DNA of 64,000 nt, taken from Bacillota bacterium. Lineage in GTDB: Bacteria; Bacillota; Syntrophomonadia; Syntrophomonadales; Syntrophomonadaceae. Numbering within the stretch: position 1 is the stretch's first letter; every line of letters starts with the position of its first letter. The DNA lies in the NCBI GenBank assembly GCA_023395515.1, contig JAEWZB010000041.1, forward strand, positions 1-64,000. The letters run 5' to 3'. The notes under the pieces are model-generated. The model had not been told where the DNA came from and did not search any database. It saw only the letters and a program-made list of their open reading frames with translations. Both the position numbers and the translations under genes were made by a program. Below are positions 25,223-33,292 of this stretch, in pieces.

Positions 25223-25780
25223 TTACTCTAAAATTTGGAGCAATAACTTTCTTAATTGCTCGATGGCATAGGCAAAGCTGATATTATTTTGGGTTAAATA
25301 GGTGGGATTTACAACTGATTGAATAATGGCGATAAGTACAGTCACCAGTATTTGTTCATCCAACTCTTTTATAATCGTGTGTTGTTCTGAGGAGCTAAAA
25401 TGTTTAATTACCGAGGTTATTTTGGCACTGCGAAAATCGTCAATCTTTTGCCACAGATGAGGATAAGAGTCTTTTAAATCTTCCAAGCCTTCTTTACTAA
25501 ATATATTTTGCCCATAAGTAAAAACATGCCCGGCCATATTGGTCATAACCTCGACCGGTGATGAATTTTTCTCCAGTAATGAATTCACTTGGGCAGTTAA
25601 TCCGGCCATAAAAATATTGATAACCTCTTCAATTATTTCATCTTTACTGGCAAAATACCGGTATAAGGTTCTTTTGCTAATACCGGCCTGTTTGGCTAAA
25701 TCATCAACTGTCCATTGAACCAGGCCTTTAGTGGCCATTAGTTCCTGAGCGGCCCTTAATATTCTGGCGGGAATATCCAC
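25223..25780 (-). CDS. TetR-family regulator of the ABC export operon
   Basis: 185 residues. The helix-turn-helix is WTVDDLAKQAGISKRTLYRYF (about residues 22-42), followed by ASKDEIIEEV. The start is a GTG after AAGGAGG. It is the last gene of the exporter operon, 14 bases after the permease, so it probably represses its own transcript through the palindrome upstream of the hlyD-like gene and releases it when a toxic compound binds. Confidence 0.85.
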   Translation of the reverse strand: MDIPARILRAAQELMATKGLVQWTVDDLAKQAGISKRTLYRYFASKDEIIEEVINIFMAGLTAQVNSLLEKNSSPVEVMTNMAGHVFTYGQNIFSKEGLEDLKDSYPHLWQKIDDFRSAKITSVIKHFSSSEQHTIIKELDEQILVTVLIAIIQSVVNPTYLTQNNISFAYAIEQLRKLLLQILE

Positions 25781-25794
25781 TTTAAACCTCCTTA

Positions 25795-26907
25795 CTAAGC
25801 AATCCTTTTACTAAACTTCAAGGTGCTGATGACTAAAAAGACTAAGGAAAAAATAAGTAAGGCGGAAACTTGCCCGATTAAATATTGAAAACCAATGCCT
25901 TTTAAAACTATGCCCCGAATTATATCCAGATAATAAGTTAAAGGAATAACATTACTTATATAATAAATTATTTTAGGCATAGCTGCCCGGGGGAACATGA
26001 ACCCCGACAATAAAATACTAGGGAGCATAACGAAAAATGACATCTGGAAAGCTTGCATTTGATTTTGAGCAATATTAGAAATCATCAGCCCTAAGCCTAA
26101 GGATGCGGTAATAAAAAACAGGGTTAACAGGTATAACTGAAAAAGACTGCCGCGAATAGGTACTTGAAATACTAAAACCGCTACCAAAAGCGCTACGGTA
26201 ATTTGTAAATACCCTAAGGCAATATAGGGAATTATTTTACCTACCATTAGTTCTAAAGGTTTAATGGGAGTTACGATTAACTGCTCTAAAGTACCCCTTT
26301 CCCGTTCCCGGACAATAGCTACCGAAGTTATGATAACCATAGTCATAGTAACAATAATGCCAAGTATGGCCGGAACCATGTAATAGGCGGTAATCCCATC
26401 CGGGTTATACCAAGGTCTCACCCGGACATCATAGGGAAGCTGCTGGGAGCCGGCTTTAGCAAATATTATATCCTGGGATTTTAAAAGTCCAATAGAATTA
26501 GCCGTGGCTATAGCCTGATTAGATAACATACTGTCACTGGCATCAACAATAACTTGGATGGAAGCTGATTCGCCCCGGTTAACTTTGGTGGCAAAATCAG
26601 GAGGAAATACAATACCGACCCCCGCCTGGCCACTATCAATTAAACTGGAAAGTTCTTGATAGGAAGCGGCGGCAAATGAAGGGTCAAAGTAGCTGGAGGC
26701 AGCAAAGGACTGCATCATATCCCGGCTGGAGGCGGAAAGGGATTGGTCAAAAACCGCCGTAGGAATATGTTTGACCTCAGTTTGAATAGCATAGCCAAAC
26801 AATAGCAATTGCACTAAAGGCATCATAAATATTAAGGCCAAAGTCATGCGGTCGCGCCTCATCTGTAAAAATTCCTTTTTAAGCACCGACATAATTCTAA
26901 TCATCAT
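25795..26907 (-). CDS. ABC-2 type transporter permease
   Basis: 370 residues. One helix near the N-terminus (about 22-42), a large outer domain (about 45-175) and five more helices toward the C-terminus, the plan of the YbhS/YhhJ permeases. The sequence RERERGTLEQLIVTPIKPLELMVGK is the conserved cytoplasmic segment. It works with the two ATPases encoded upstream. Only one permease gene is present, where related E. coli operons have two, so the channel is probably a homodimer. Confidence 0.88.
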   Translation of the reverse strand: MMIRIMSVLKKEFLQMRRDRMTLALIFMMPLVQLLLFGYAIQTEVKHIPTAVFDQSLSASSRDMMQSFAASSYFDPSFAAASYQELSSLIDSGQAGVGIVFPPDFATKVNRGESASIQVIVDASDSMLSNQAIATANSIGLLKSQDIIFAKAGSQQLPYDVRVRPWYNPDGITAYYMVPAILGIIVTMTMVIITSVAIVRERERGTLEQLIVTPIKPLELMVGKIIPYIALGYLQITVALLVAVLVFQVPIRGSLFQLYLLTLFFITASLGLGLMISNIAQNQMQAFQMSFFVMLPSILLSGFMFPRAAMPKIIYYISNVIPLTYYLDIIRGIVLKGIGFQYLIGQVSALLIFSLVFLVISTLKFSKRIA

Positions 26908-26920
26908 ATCTACCTTCCCT

Positions 26921-27823
26921 TTATCTTTTTTTAGCTAGAGATATAAAAACATCTTCTAGGGTAGGTTTTATAAGTTTGCCTGTAACATTTAAAGAGACGG
27001 CTAATTTTTCGATAGCCTTTTCTTCTTCCACTAAAACATGGAGCAGGGAACCATACATAAAAGAATCCTTTACATAAGGGAATTGTTTTAATTTATTTAT
27101 ATAACTCATAGGCTGGGGAAGGTCTAACTCTACTAATAGACCGTCAATACTAGTCTGTTTAAGGTATTCGGGGTTATCAAAGGCTAAAAGCCGGCCTTGG
27201 GAGAGGAAGGCTATTCTGTCACATCTTTCAGCTTCATCCATAAAGTGCGTAGTTACAATTATAGTGGTACCTTGCCCGGCCAATGCTTGTATGATATCAA
27301 AAAAGCTTCTCCGGCTAATAGGGCTGACTCCACTAGTAGGCTCATCCAGAAACAGCACCTGGGGTTTAGCTATAATAGCACTGGCTAGGGCCAGCCGTTG
27401 TTTATATCCTACACTTAAAGTCTTCACTAAATGCCGACGCTCGGCTTGTAAATCCATAAGGGTTAAGAGTTCATCAATGCGTTTATTACGTTTATTAGGG
27501 GGCAGACCGTAAATTCCGGCAAAAAAGTCCAGGTTTTCTTCTACAGTCAGGTCATCATACAAACTAAACTTTTGCGACATGTAACCTATGCGTTTTTTGA
27601 TTTCTTCCGATTGGGTGTCAATATCATAATTAATTACTAATCCCCGGCCCGAGCTGGGACGCAGTATCCCACATAACATCCTGATGGCGGTAGATTTGCC
27701 GGCTCCGTTAGGCCCTAAAAACCCGCATATTTCTCCCGGCTTAATCCTTATATTGAGCCGGTCAACCGCAGTAAAGTCGCCGAACTTACGGGTCAAATCT
27801 TCAGTTGTGATTATATAATCCAT
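26921..27823 (-). CDS. ABC transporter ATP-binding protein
   Basis: 300 residues. Walker A is GPNGAGKST (about residues 38-46), Q-loop YMSQKFSLYDDLT, ABC signature LSVGYKQR, Walker B VLFLDEPTSGVSP, and the switch His in VTTHFMDEAE. The signature lacks the usual LSGG, having LSVG. It starts just after the stop of the preceding ATPase gene, so translation is coupled. The two ATPases match the two halves of fused proteins such as YbhF. Confidence 0.9.
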   Translation of the reverse strand: MDYIITTEDLTRKFGDFTAVDRLNIRIKPGEICGFLGPNGAGKSTAIRMLCGILRPSSGRGLVINYDIDTQSEEIKKRIGYMSQKFSLYDDLTVEENLDFFAGIYGLPPNKRNKRIDELLTLMDLQAERRHLVKTLSVGYKQRLALASAIIAKPQVLFLDEPTSGVSPISRRSFFDIIQALAGQGTTIIVTTHFMDEAERCDRIAFLSQGRLLAFDNPEYLKQTSIDGLLVELDLPQPMSYINKLKQFPYVKDSFMYGSLLHVLVEEEKAIEKLAVSLNVTGKLIKPTLEDVFISLAKKR

Positions 27824-27826
27824 ATT

Positions 27827-28723
27827 TTAAAGCCCCCGTTCGGCCAAAACTATGAAGAGGTCTTCCATAGTAGGGTCAACTTTTTCAATTAAGCTATAAT
27901 GCGGGGCTAATTTTAGGGCTAAATTATCTTGGATGTTAGCCGACTTTTCCACAATTAGCCGATATTTATAGCCATAAAAAGCTAAATCTATAATTTCTTT
28001 TATACCATCAAAAATAGAGGTGTCTTTAATACTAGTGTGTACTTCTATTACGGCAAAAGGAAATTCAGCCTTTAATTTGGCCGGAGTATTTACAGTTTTT
28101 AAAACTCCTGCACTTAAGAATCCTACTTTAGAACATAATTCCGCCTCATCCATATAAGGGGTAGTAACTAGAACGGTCATGCCTTCATAATTCAGATCAT
28201 AAAGTATTTTCCAAAACTCCCGTCTTGATTCCGGGTCTACCCCAAAGGTGGGTTCGTCCAGAATTAAGAGTGAAGGTCTGGTTATGAGAGCCGAGCATAG
28301 GGAGAGCTTTTGTTTCATTCCCCCGGAAAGCTTATCGGCTAAGCGGTTAGTAAAAGGTAAAAGTCCGGTAACGGCTAAAGTTTCTTCCGCCCGTTTTTTA
28401 ATGGTGTTTTTATCTAAACTATACAAAGAACCGAAAAAATTTATATTTTCCATGACGGTTAAATCACTGTATAAACTAAATTTCTGGGGCATATAGCCAA
28501 AGGCGCTTCTAAATTCATCAAGATGAGTGATAGGTTTATCAAATAGCTTGATACTTCCGGCATCCGGGTCGGCTAAACCGCATATCAGACGGAGTAAAGT
28601 AGTTTTACCGGCTCCATCAGGACCTACTAAACCAAATATCTCCTGCCGGTCTATCTGCAGGGAAATATTATTGCCGGCGGTTATAGCCCCGAAGCTTTTG
28701 CTTACATTAGTCAAGGCAATCAT
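27827..28723 (-). CDS. ABC transporter ATP-binding protein
   Basis: 298 residues. Walker A GPDGAGKTT, Q-loop YMPQKFSLYSDLT, signature LSGGMKQKL, Walker B LLILDEPTFGVDP. The switch residue reads VTTPYMDEAE, with Pro where His is usual, so this site is probably poor at hydrolysis, while its partner at 26921 keeps His. An asymmetric pair of this sort is known for split YbhF-like ATPases. It begins directly after the hlyD-like gene, without a gap. Confidence 0.9.
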   Translation of the reverse strand: MIALTNVSKSFGAITAGNNISLQIDRQEIFGLVGPDGAGKTTLLRLICGLADPDAGSIKLFDKPITHLDEFRSAFGYMPQKFSLYSDLTVMENINFFGSLYSLDKNTIKKRAEETLAVTGLLPFTNRLADKLSGGMKQKLSLCSALITRPSLLILDEPTFGVDPESRREFWKILYDLNYEGMTVLVTTPYMDEAELCSKVGFLSAGVLKTVNTPAKLKAEFPFAVIEVHTSIKDTSIFDGIKEIIDLAFYGYKYRLIVEKSANIQDNLALKLAPHYSLIEKVDPTMEDLFIVLAERGL

Positions 28724-29710
28724 TTATTCACCCCGTTTGAAAGCTACATCAGCAGGCATACCAGGTTTAAGACGGTTATCTTGATTCTCTACCGCTACTT
28801 TAACCGCAAAGACTATATTAGCCCGTTCTTTTTTAGTTTGAATCATCTTGGGAGTAAACTCACCATGGTCGGCAATATGGGTGACCTTACCCGGGTAAAC
28901 AGTGGCATCCCCGGCTACAAAACACTGTACCGGCTGTTCCAGGCTGATATAACTTAACTCATCGGAGGGGATATAAACTGTAATCCATAAATCATTAAGG
29001 TTAGCTACAGTAGCGATAGCAGCTCCCATTTGGATAAATTCGCCCGGTTCATAATTACTGCTTAAAATGGTCCCGGCCAGAGGGGATTTAATCGTTAAAT
29101 CTGCCATCATAGTATCAGTGGCTTTAAGAACTGCTTCCATTCTGTTTAATTCGATAACGGCTGCTTCCACTGCACCGGCCCGGGGTCCTGCGTTGATTAA
29201 ATCTACCTTGGATTGGGCAATGGAGAATTGATTTTGGGCTAAATCCACTTTAAGCTGCATAGCTTCTAATTCTTGCAAGGCCATGGCGCCCTGTTCATAT
29301 AATTGTTCTACTCGTTTTAAATCTGCCTCGGCTTTAGCTAAGTTTTCCCGGGAAATATTTAAACTGGCATAAGCTTCCTGCAATTCCTGGGGACGGGCTC
29401 CGGCCTGCAAATCCTTGAGCTTAGCCTGGGCTAATTCTATACTTAATAAATCACGTTCCCGCTGTACTTCTAAATCAGGGCGGGAAAGCACAGCTATTAC
29501 CTCATCGGGCTGGACTTTAGCCCCTTCGGCTACTGAGACTTGATCTAGAGTACCACTTAACTTAGCACTAACCTTAACCTGGGTAGCTTCAATAGTTCCC
29601 GAGGCTTCAATAATATCAGAGTTCCCGGTAAAGTAATGCTGGTATACTCCATAAGTGCATAATAGGATTAATATGAGTCCGACTATAAAGGGTTTTTTTA
29701 CTTTCTCCAT
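28724..29710 (-). CDS. HlyD-family membrane fusion protein of an ABC exporter
   Basis: 328 residues. One N-terminal helix (about 7-22), then a biotinyl-lipoyl-like half (EASGTIEATQVKVSAKLSG), a long coiled-coil hairpin (about 75-180, rich in Glu, Gln and Leu), the second lipoyl half (IKSPLAGTILSSNYEPGEFI) and a beta-barrel domain. Such proteins (YbhG, YhiI) carry substrate away from an inner-membrane ABC pump; the organism, by its Firmicute look, may have one membrane, or two if it is a diderm Firmicute. First gene of the operon. Confidence 0.88.
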   Translation of the reverse strand: MEKVKKPFIVGLILILLCTYGVYQHYFTGNSDIIEASGTIEATQVKVSAKLSGTLDQVSVAEGAKVQPDEVIAVLSRPDLEVQRERDLLSIELAQAKLKDLQAGARPQELQEAYASLNISRENLAKAEADLKRVEQLYEQGAMALQELEAMQLKVDLAQNQFSIAQSKVDLINAGPRAGAVEAAVIELNRMEAVLKATDTMMADLTIKSPLAGTILSSNYEPGEFIQMGAAIATVANLNDLWITVYIPSDELSYISLEQPVQCFVAGDATVYPGKVTHIADHGEFTPKMIQTKKERANIVFAVKVAVENQDNRLKPGMPADVAFKRGE

Positions 29711-29735
29711 TTTAAAATCTCCCCTATGCAGTTTT

Positions 29736-29767
29736 AGGTAAACTAAAACAACAAAAATAGTTTACCT
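29736..29767 (-). promoter_or_regulatory. Operator palindrome and promoter of the ABC export operon
   Basis: AGGTAAACTA (29736-29745) and TAGTTTACCT (29758-29767) form a perfect 10-bp inverted repeat with a 12-base spacer, 26 bases upstream of the hlyD-like start. On the minus strand a TATAAT lies just upstream of it, at about 29771-29778, so a bound repressor would cover the start of transcription. The operon's own TetR is the obvious candidate. A near copy occurs at 46648-46679. Confidence 0.75.
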
Positions 29768-29989
29768 GTTATTATAATAGCACCGGTCAGTAATATTTAG
29801 CAAGGAAAAAAGGCTCTTTAGGTTTTGAAGTTAAGTAAAGCCAGGAGATAATTAGGAAGAGATTTTTGAAATAAAATATACTTGTACTACGTAATATCAA
29901 TATAGGTGATATTACTGCTAACGATACGTATAAGGCGTATTTTATCTGTGATTATGATTTCCGGAGCAATAATTTATAGGTCTACGGGA

Positions 29990-31348
29990 TTAAATATGTT
30001 CCGGTACTGTTACAAAAGGAGGGAGCTTCAAAGAGTTAGTTGATGATTCGGTTACTTCTAAATTTAAAGCTGCTAATGCATTAAATTCGTAATCACTATA
30101 GTCAAGAAGTAATTTACCATCATATATTTTTACCGTGTTTCCCACTATTGTGAGGCCGATACCATGCTCCAGAGTATTAGATTTAGTTGTTAGAAGCTTT
30201 TTATTCTTTGAAGTCAATATAATATTTTGCTTGGAGTTTTTAATATTAATTAGGAGAAAACCGCCTTTTTTATAGCAATTAATTATGATGAAAGGAGTTA
30301 TATTAGGATCGGATATATTTTGGCACGCTTCCAACGCATTGTCTATTAAATTGGAAAAAATGCTGCATAGATGCAAATTGTTTATTGCGTCTTCATCTTC
30401 CAGCTGTACAGTAACCTTCATATTAATATTATTATTTTTAGCCAAAGAATATTTATTTTGTAAAAGTGCATCGACAATTAAATTGTCGCAGAAGGGATTT
30501 ATGATAGTGCTATCAATACTTAAAGCTAAATTATCAGTGTATTGTTTTACTCTACTATCCTTGTTTTCTAAAAGAGTATAGATGGTCTGGACATGATTTT
30601 TCATATCATGCTTATCTTTTCTTATAATTGATATATACTTACTGAGTTGTTCATAATGATTCAACTGCAGTTCTAGTTGCTTTTCATAAAAGTCTAGCTT
30701 CTTATTCAACAATGTTAAACTGGTTAATTTTTTCATGGCGATTATCAAGCCCGCATTTGCTAATATACACAAAAACGTAGAGATATATAATATCCCCAAA
30801 AAGGTATTGAAGTTATAGTAGCCTGCCATCAGTACGATAATAATTATGGGATAGATCTGACTTAATGGAAAAAACATAAATAAGGACATTTGGTTTGTTT
30901 CAATATCCCCAGTATAGAGCTTCCATGCGGTTATAGTCAGCAATATGACGATGAGGAAGATCACATTGCCTATGAGCATACTGGGTATATCAGGAAAAGT
31001 GAGGTTAGATGAGCCCGAGAGTTCAAAACCATATAATGCGCTTAATGTTATATAAATAAGAATTTCGGTGATTAATCCGATAAATAGTATTAAACCAAAA
31101 GTGAAGAATTTTTGGGCTATCTTCGCTTCATAAAGAACGACAATTAGAAAGAGCACGATGGCAGGCTCTACGGAAGCATCTAGCAATAAATTATCTCTGT
31201 TCAGAATTATCCTTAAATAGCGAGTTGAAATACTTAATAACACGAATAGCATACCTGAAAGCATATACTTTGGCTTAATAATAGTCCGCAGAAAAAGGGC
31301 ATATATTACAATATGAAATGAAAATCCCAATAGAGCTACAGCAGTCAT
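29990..31348 (-). CDS. AgrC/ComD-like sensor histidine kinase (GHKL type)
   Basis: 452 residues. Six or seven membrane helices cover residues 1 to about 210, then a short coiled coil, the phospho-acceptor His in RKDKHDMKNHVQTIYTLLE and a GHKL ATPase with FSNLIDNALEAC and the G-box-like EHGIGLTIV. This plan is that of quorum-sensing kinases for cyclic or linear peptides. It is encoded 217 bases downstream of a LytTR regulator on the same strand. No agrB-like gene is in the window; a possible peptide ORF lies in the gap. The start has no good ribosome site. Confidence 0.85.
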   Translation of the reverse strand: MTAVALLGFSFHIVIYALFLRTIIKPKYMLSGMLFVLLSISTRYLRIILNRDNLLLDASVEPAIVLFLIVVLYEAKIAQKFFTFGLILFIGLITEILIYITLSALYGFELSGSSNLTFPDIPSMLIGNVIFLIVILLTITAWKLYTGDIETNQMSLFMFFPLSQIYPIIIIVLMAGYYNFNTFLGILYISTFLCILANAGLIIAMKKLTSLTLLNKKLDFYEKQLELQLNHYEQLSKYISIIRKDKHDMKNHVQTIYTLLENKDSRVKQYTDNLALSIDSTIINPFCDNLIVDALLQNKYSLAKNNNINMKVTVQLEDEDAINNLHLCSIFSNLIDNALEACQNISDPNITPFIIINCYKKGGFLLINIKNSKQNIILTSKNKKLLTTKSNTLEHGIGLTIVGNTVKIYDGKLLLDYSDYEFNALAALNLEVTESSTNSLKLPPFVTVPEHI

Positions 31349-31454
31349 TTTTACTGTTAGTCAAGACATAGAAAAAAAGTGAGGAAGTGTCGGCGATGTA
31401 AAAAGTAAGAGTAGAGGACTTTTTGAAAATTAAACGTAAAGTGGGTCTTGACAT
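31275..31454 (-). CDS. Small ORF between the agrA-like and agrC-like genes (doubtful)
   Basis: A 59-residue ORF with an AAAGGAGA ribosome site, better than that of the kinase whose start it overlaps. It is Cys- and aromatic-rich (ADTSSLFFYVL, NDCCSS) and lies where a signal-peptide gene would be. It lacks a clear AgrD motif. It could be a leader peptide that couples translation to the kinase, or nothing. Confidence 0.25.
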   Translation of the reverse strand: MSRPTLRLIFKKSSTLTFYIADTSSLFFYVLTNSKNDCCSSIGIFISYCNICPFSADYY

Positions 31455-31565
31455 TCTCCTTTTTTGAAATGTGTAATCAAGTATAAAAATTTTCATTAAT
31501 CGAAGTTAAAATCATTAGTAATTACTTATATATCATACTTATATCTTTATTTGAACCTTCTGTAA

Positions 31566-32312
31566 TTATTTTGTAAAAGTATTAGGTATCTTTCCAATAT
31601 AGTTGATAAATTGAGTTTTAACACAAGAGTATTTTAATTGGCTAATGGGTATTTCTATTTGATTATTAAGTATAAAATTGTGCTTCCCTAGCTTGGTAAC
31701 TTTATCCATATTTATAGCGAAACTTTTATGACAGATAATAAATCTTTGATCCAGAGAATCGACGAATTTAGTTAGCTTTTCATATTTAGAATAAAAAGTA
31801 TCTATAGTGTGTATGTTGATTTTTCTTAATGCCGTCTCAATATAATAGATGTCGTTTAAGTTTACAGCATATACGGAATTTTTAGTGGCTACAGTTATAA
31901 AGTTATTTTTATTTTCCAAAGATGTCGATATAGCCTTATAAAGTGCCTCATAAAATTTGTGTTTATCAATCGGCTTAGAGAGAAAGTAAATATGATCAAC
32001 ACTATACACATCTTCAAAATAACGGACATGGGCAGATAAGAAAATGATTTGAATATTTGAGCGCAGGTGTTTTATATTTTTCGCTAGATGAATGCCATTC
32101 ATATCGTCCAATTCAATATCACAAATAAGTACGTCAATTTGATGTGATTTTATTTCGCAATACTCCATTAATTCATGGCCGCTGTCAAATAGAAGTACAC
32201 TGATATTTGTCATATTAGCAATATGAGTCATTTTTTCAATGCTTTCCGATAGCAACTGTTTAATATAATTCGAATGGGTTTTATTATCTTCACAGAGAAT
32301 TATAGTAATCAT
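31566..32312 (-). CDS. LytTR-type response regulator (AgrA-like)
   Basis: 248 residues. The receiver (about 1-130) has DVLICDIELDDMNGIHLAK with the phospho-acceptor Asp and LSKPI with the conserved Lys. The C-terminal half (about 140-245) is a LytTR DNA-binding domain (VYAVNLNDIYYIE, then FIICHKSFAINMDKV). Together with the kinase downstream it makes an Agr-type two-component system. It is transcribed away from the surface-protein array at 32.8 kb, which is the nearest possible target. Confidence 0.88.
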   Translation of the reverse strand: MITIILCEDNKTHSNYIKQLLSESIEKMTHIANMTNISVLLFDSGHELMEYCEIKSHQIDVLICDIELDDMNGIHLAKNIKHLRSNIQIIFLSAHVRYFEDVYSVDHIYFLSKPIDKHKFYEALYKAISTSLENKNNFITVATKNSVYAVNLNDIYYIETALRKINIHTIDTFYSKYEKLTKFVDSLDQRFIICHKSFAINMDKVTKLGKHNFILNNQIEIPISQLKYSCVKTQFINYIGKIPNTFTK

Positions 32313-32805
32313 TAATCAATTTTTCTCCATTTGGATTATCATGGATATTTTACCATAAGTTTAGTGAAAGATAAATTGAGAAATCTAAATAAATACGAAG
32401 ATTCCCGCATGTTCTCCACATTCCTGCCAGTTGTTGCCATGAGACCAGAAGCCCAACATCTCACTTCCAATTCCCATACAGGTGGAAAATCCCATCCTGA
32501 AGCAGATTTTTATATCATTGTGCCTTATTCTATATGTGATAACAATTAAGAAGTGTAGTCTGTTCGTTATTTACTTTTTATGGTAGGCGAAAATCTTAGT
32601 TATTACATTATGCGCATTAATTATTACATATTAAAAATAGAGGTTAAGCGCATTGTTATAATTTTTAATATCTATGGAGTAATGTGTGAAAGTACTCGTA
32701 TTTGGGGAGAAGGGAGAAAGGTAACAGACGACGGGACAGTGCCTAAAGTCGGATTTGGTCACCAATGGCACATATTCTTGAAAGTATAGTTAAAGGAGGA
32801 TAAAA
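32313..32805 (+). promoter_or_regulatory. Intergenic region between the Agr-like regulator and the surface-protein array
   Basis: About 490 bases. It must contain the promoter of the minus-strand regulator and of the plus-strand array. A 72-codon ORF at 32331-32549 has no ribosome site and no recognisable protein character. I could not pick out the paired repeats expected for a LytTR site with confidence. Confidence 0.3.
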
Positions 32806-33273
32806 ATGAAGCAGTGGAAACGTGGGCTTGCCGCGTTCATAGCAATGATGATTCTGTTGCATGTTTTGATAATCCCGGTTTACGCACAGGATGACATAAA
32901 GGTTGTTTTAAACGGAAATAGTATTAAGTTCGATGTGCAGCCTCAAATTATTGACAACCGGACCATGGTGCCAATGAGAGCAATTTTTGAGGCATTAGAT
33001 GCCGAGGTGAGTTGGAATCAGGCTAACCAAAGCATAGTAGCCACAAAAGAGAATATGACAATCGAAATGACAATTGGTCGTAAAGCCATTTATTCTAATG
33101 GGGTGAAAAATGATATGGATGTTGCGCCGGTAATTATTAATTCCAGAACACTTGTACCTGTTCGGGCAATCGCGGAAAGTTTTGATTGTGAGGTTAGATG
33201 GGATAGTAATACCAAAACGGTATATATTAATACGATTGTTTTGAACGAAGGACCTAATGAACAATTTAATTAA
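32806..33273 (+). CDS. Exported protein with copper-amine-oxidase-N-like (stalk) domain
   Basis: 155 residues: a signal peptide (about 1-27, ending in VYAQD) and then one complete 'copper amine oxidase N-terminal' domain, seen as two similar halves, DNRTMVPMRAIFEALDAEVSW and NSRTLVPVRAIAESFDCEVRW. The domain is a common surface module of Firmicutes, non-catalytic, and thought to bind cell-wall or protein partners. The next gene begins 20 bases after it, so they are co-transcribed. AAGGAGG lies before the ATG. Confidence 0.85.
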   Translation: MKQWKRGLAAFIAMMILLHVLIIPVYAQDDIKVVLNGNSIKFDVQPQIIDNRTMVPMRAIFEALDAEVSWNQANQSIVATKENMTIEMTIGRKAIYSNGVKNDMDVAPVIINSRTLVPVRAIAESFDCEVRWDSNTKTVYINTIVLNEGPNEQFN

Positions 33274-33292
33274 TATTTGGAGGGAGAAAAAG

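Noticed and set aside
32331..32549. 72-codon plus-strand ORF in the Agr/array gap
   Set aside because: No ribosome site, no protein-like pattern and it occupies a region that must hold two promoters.
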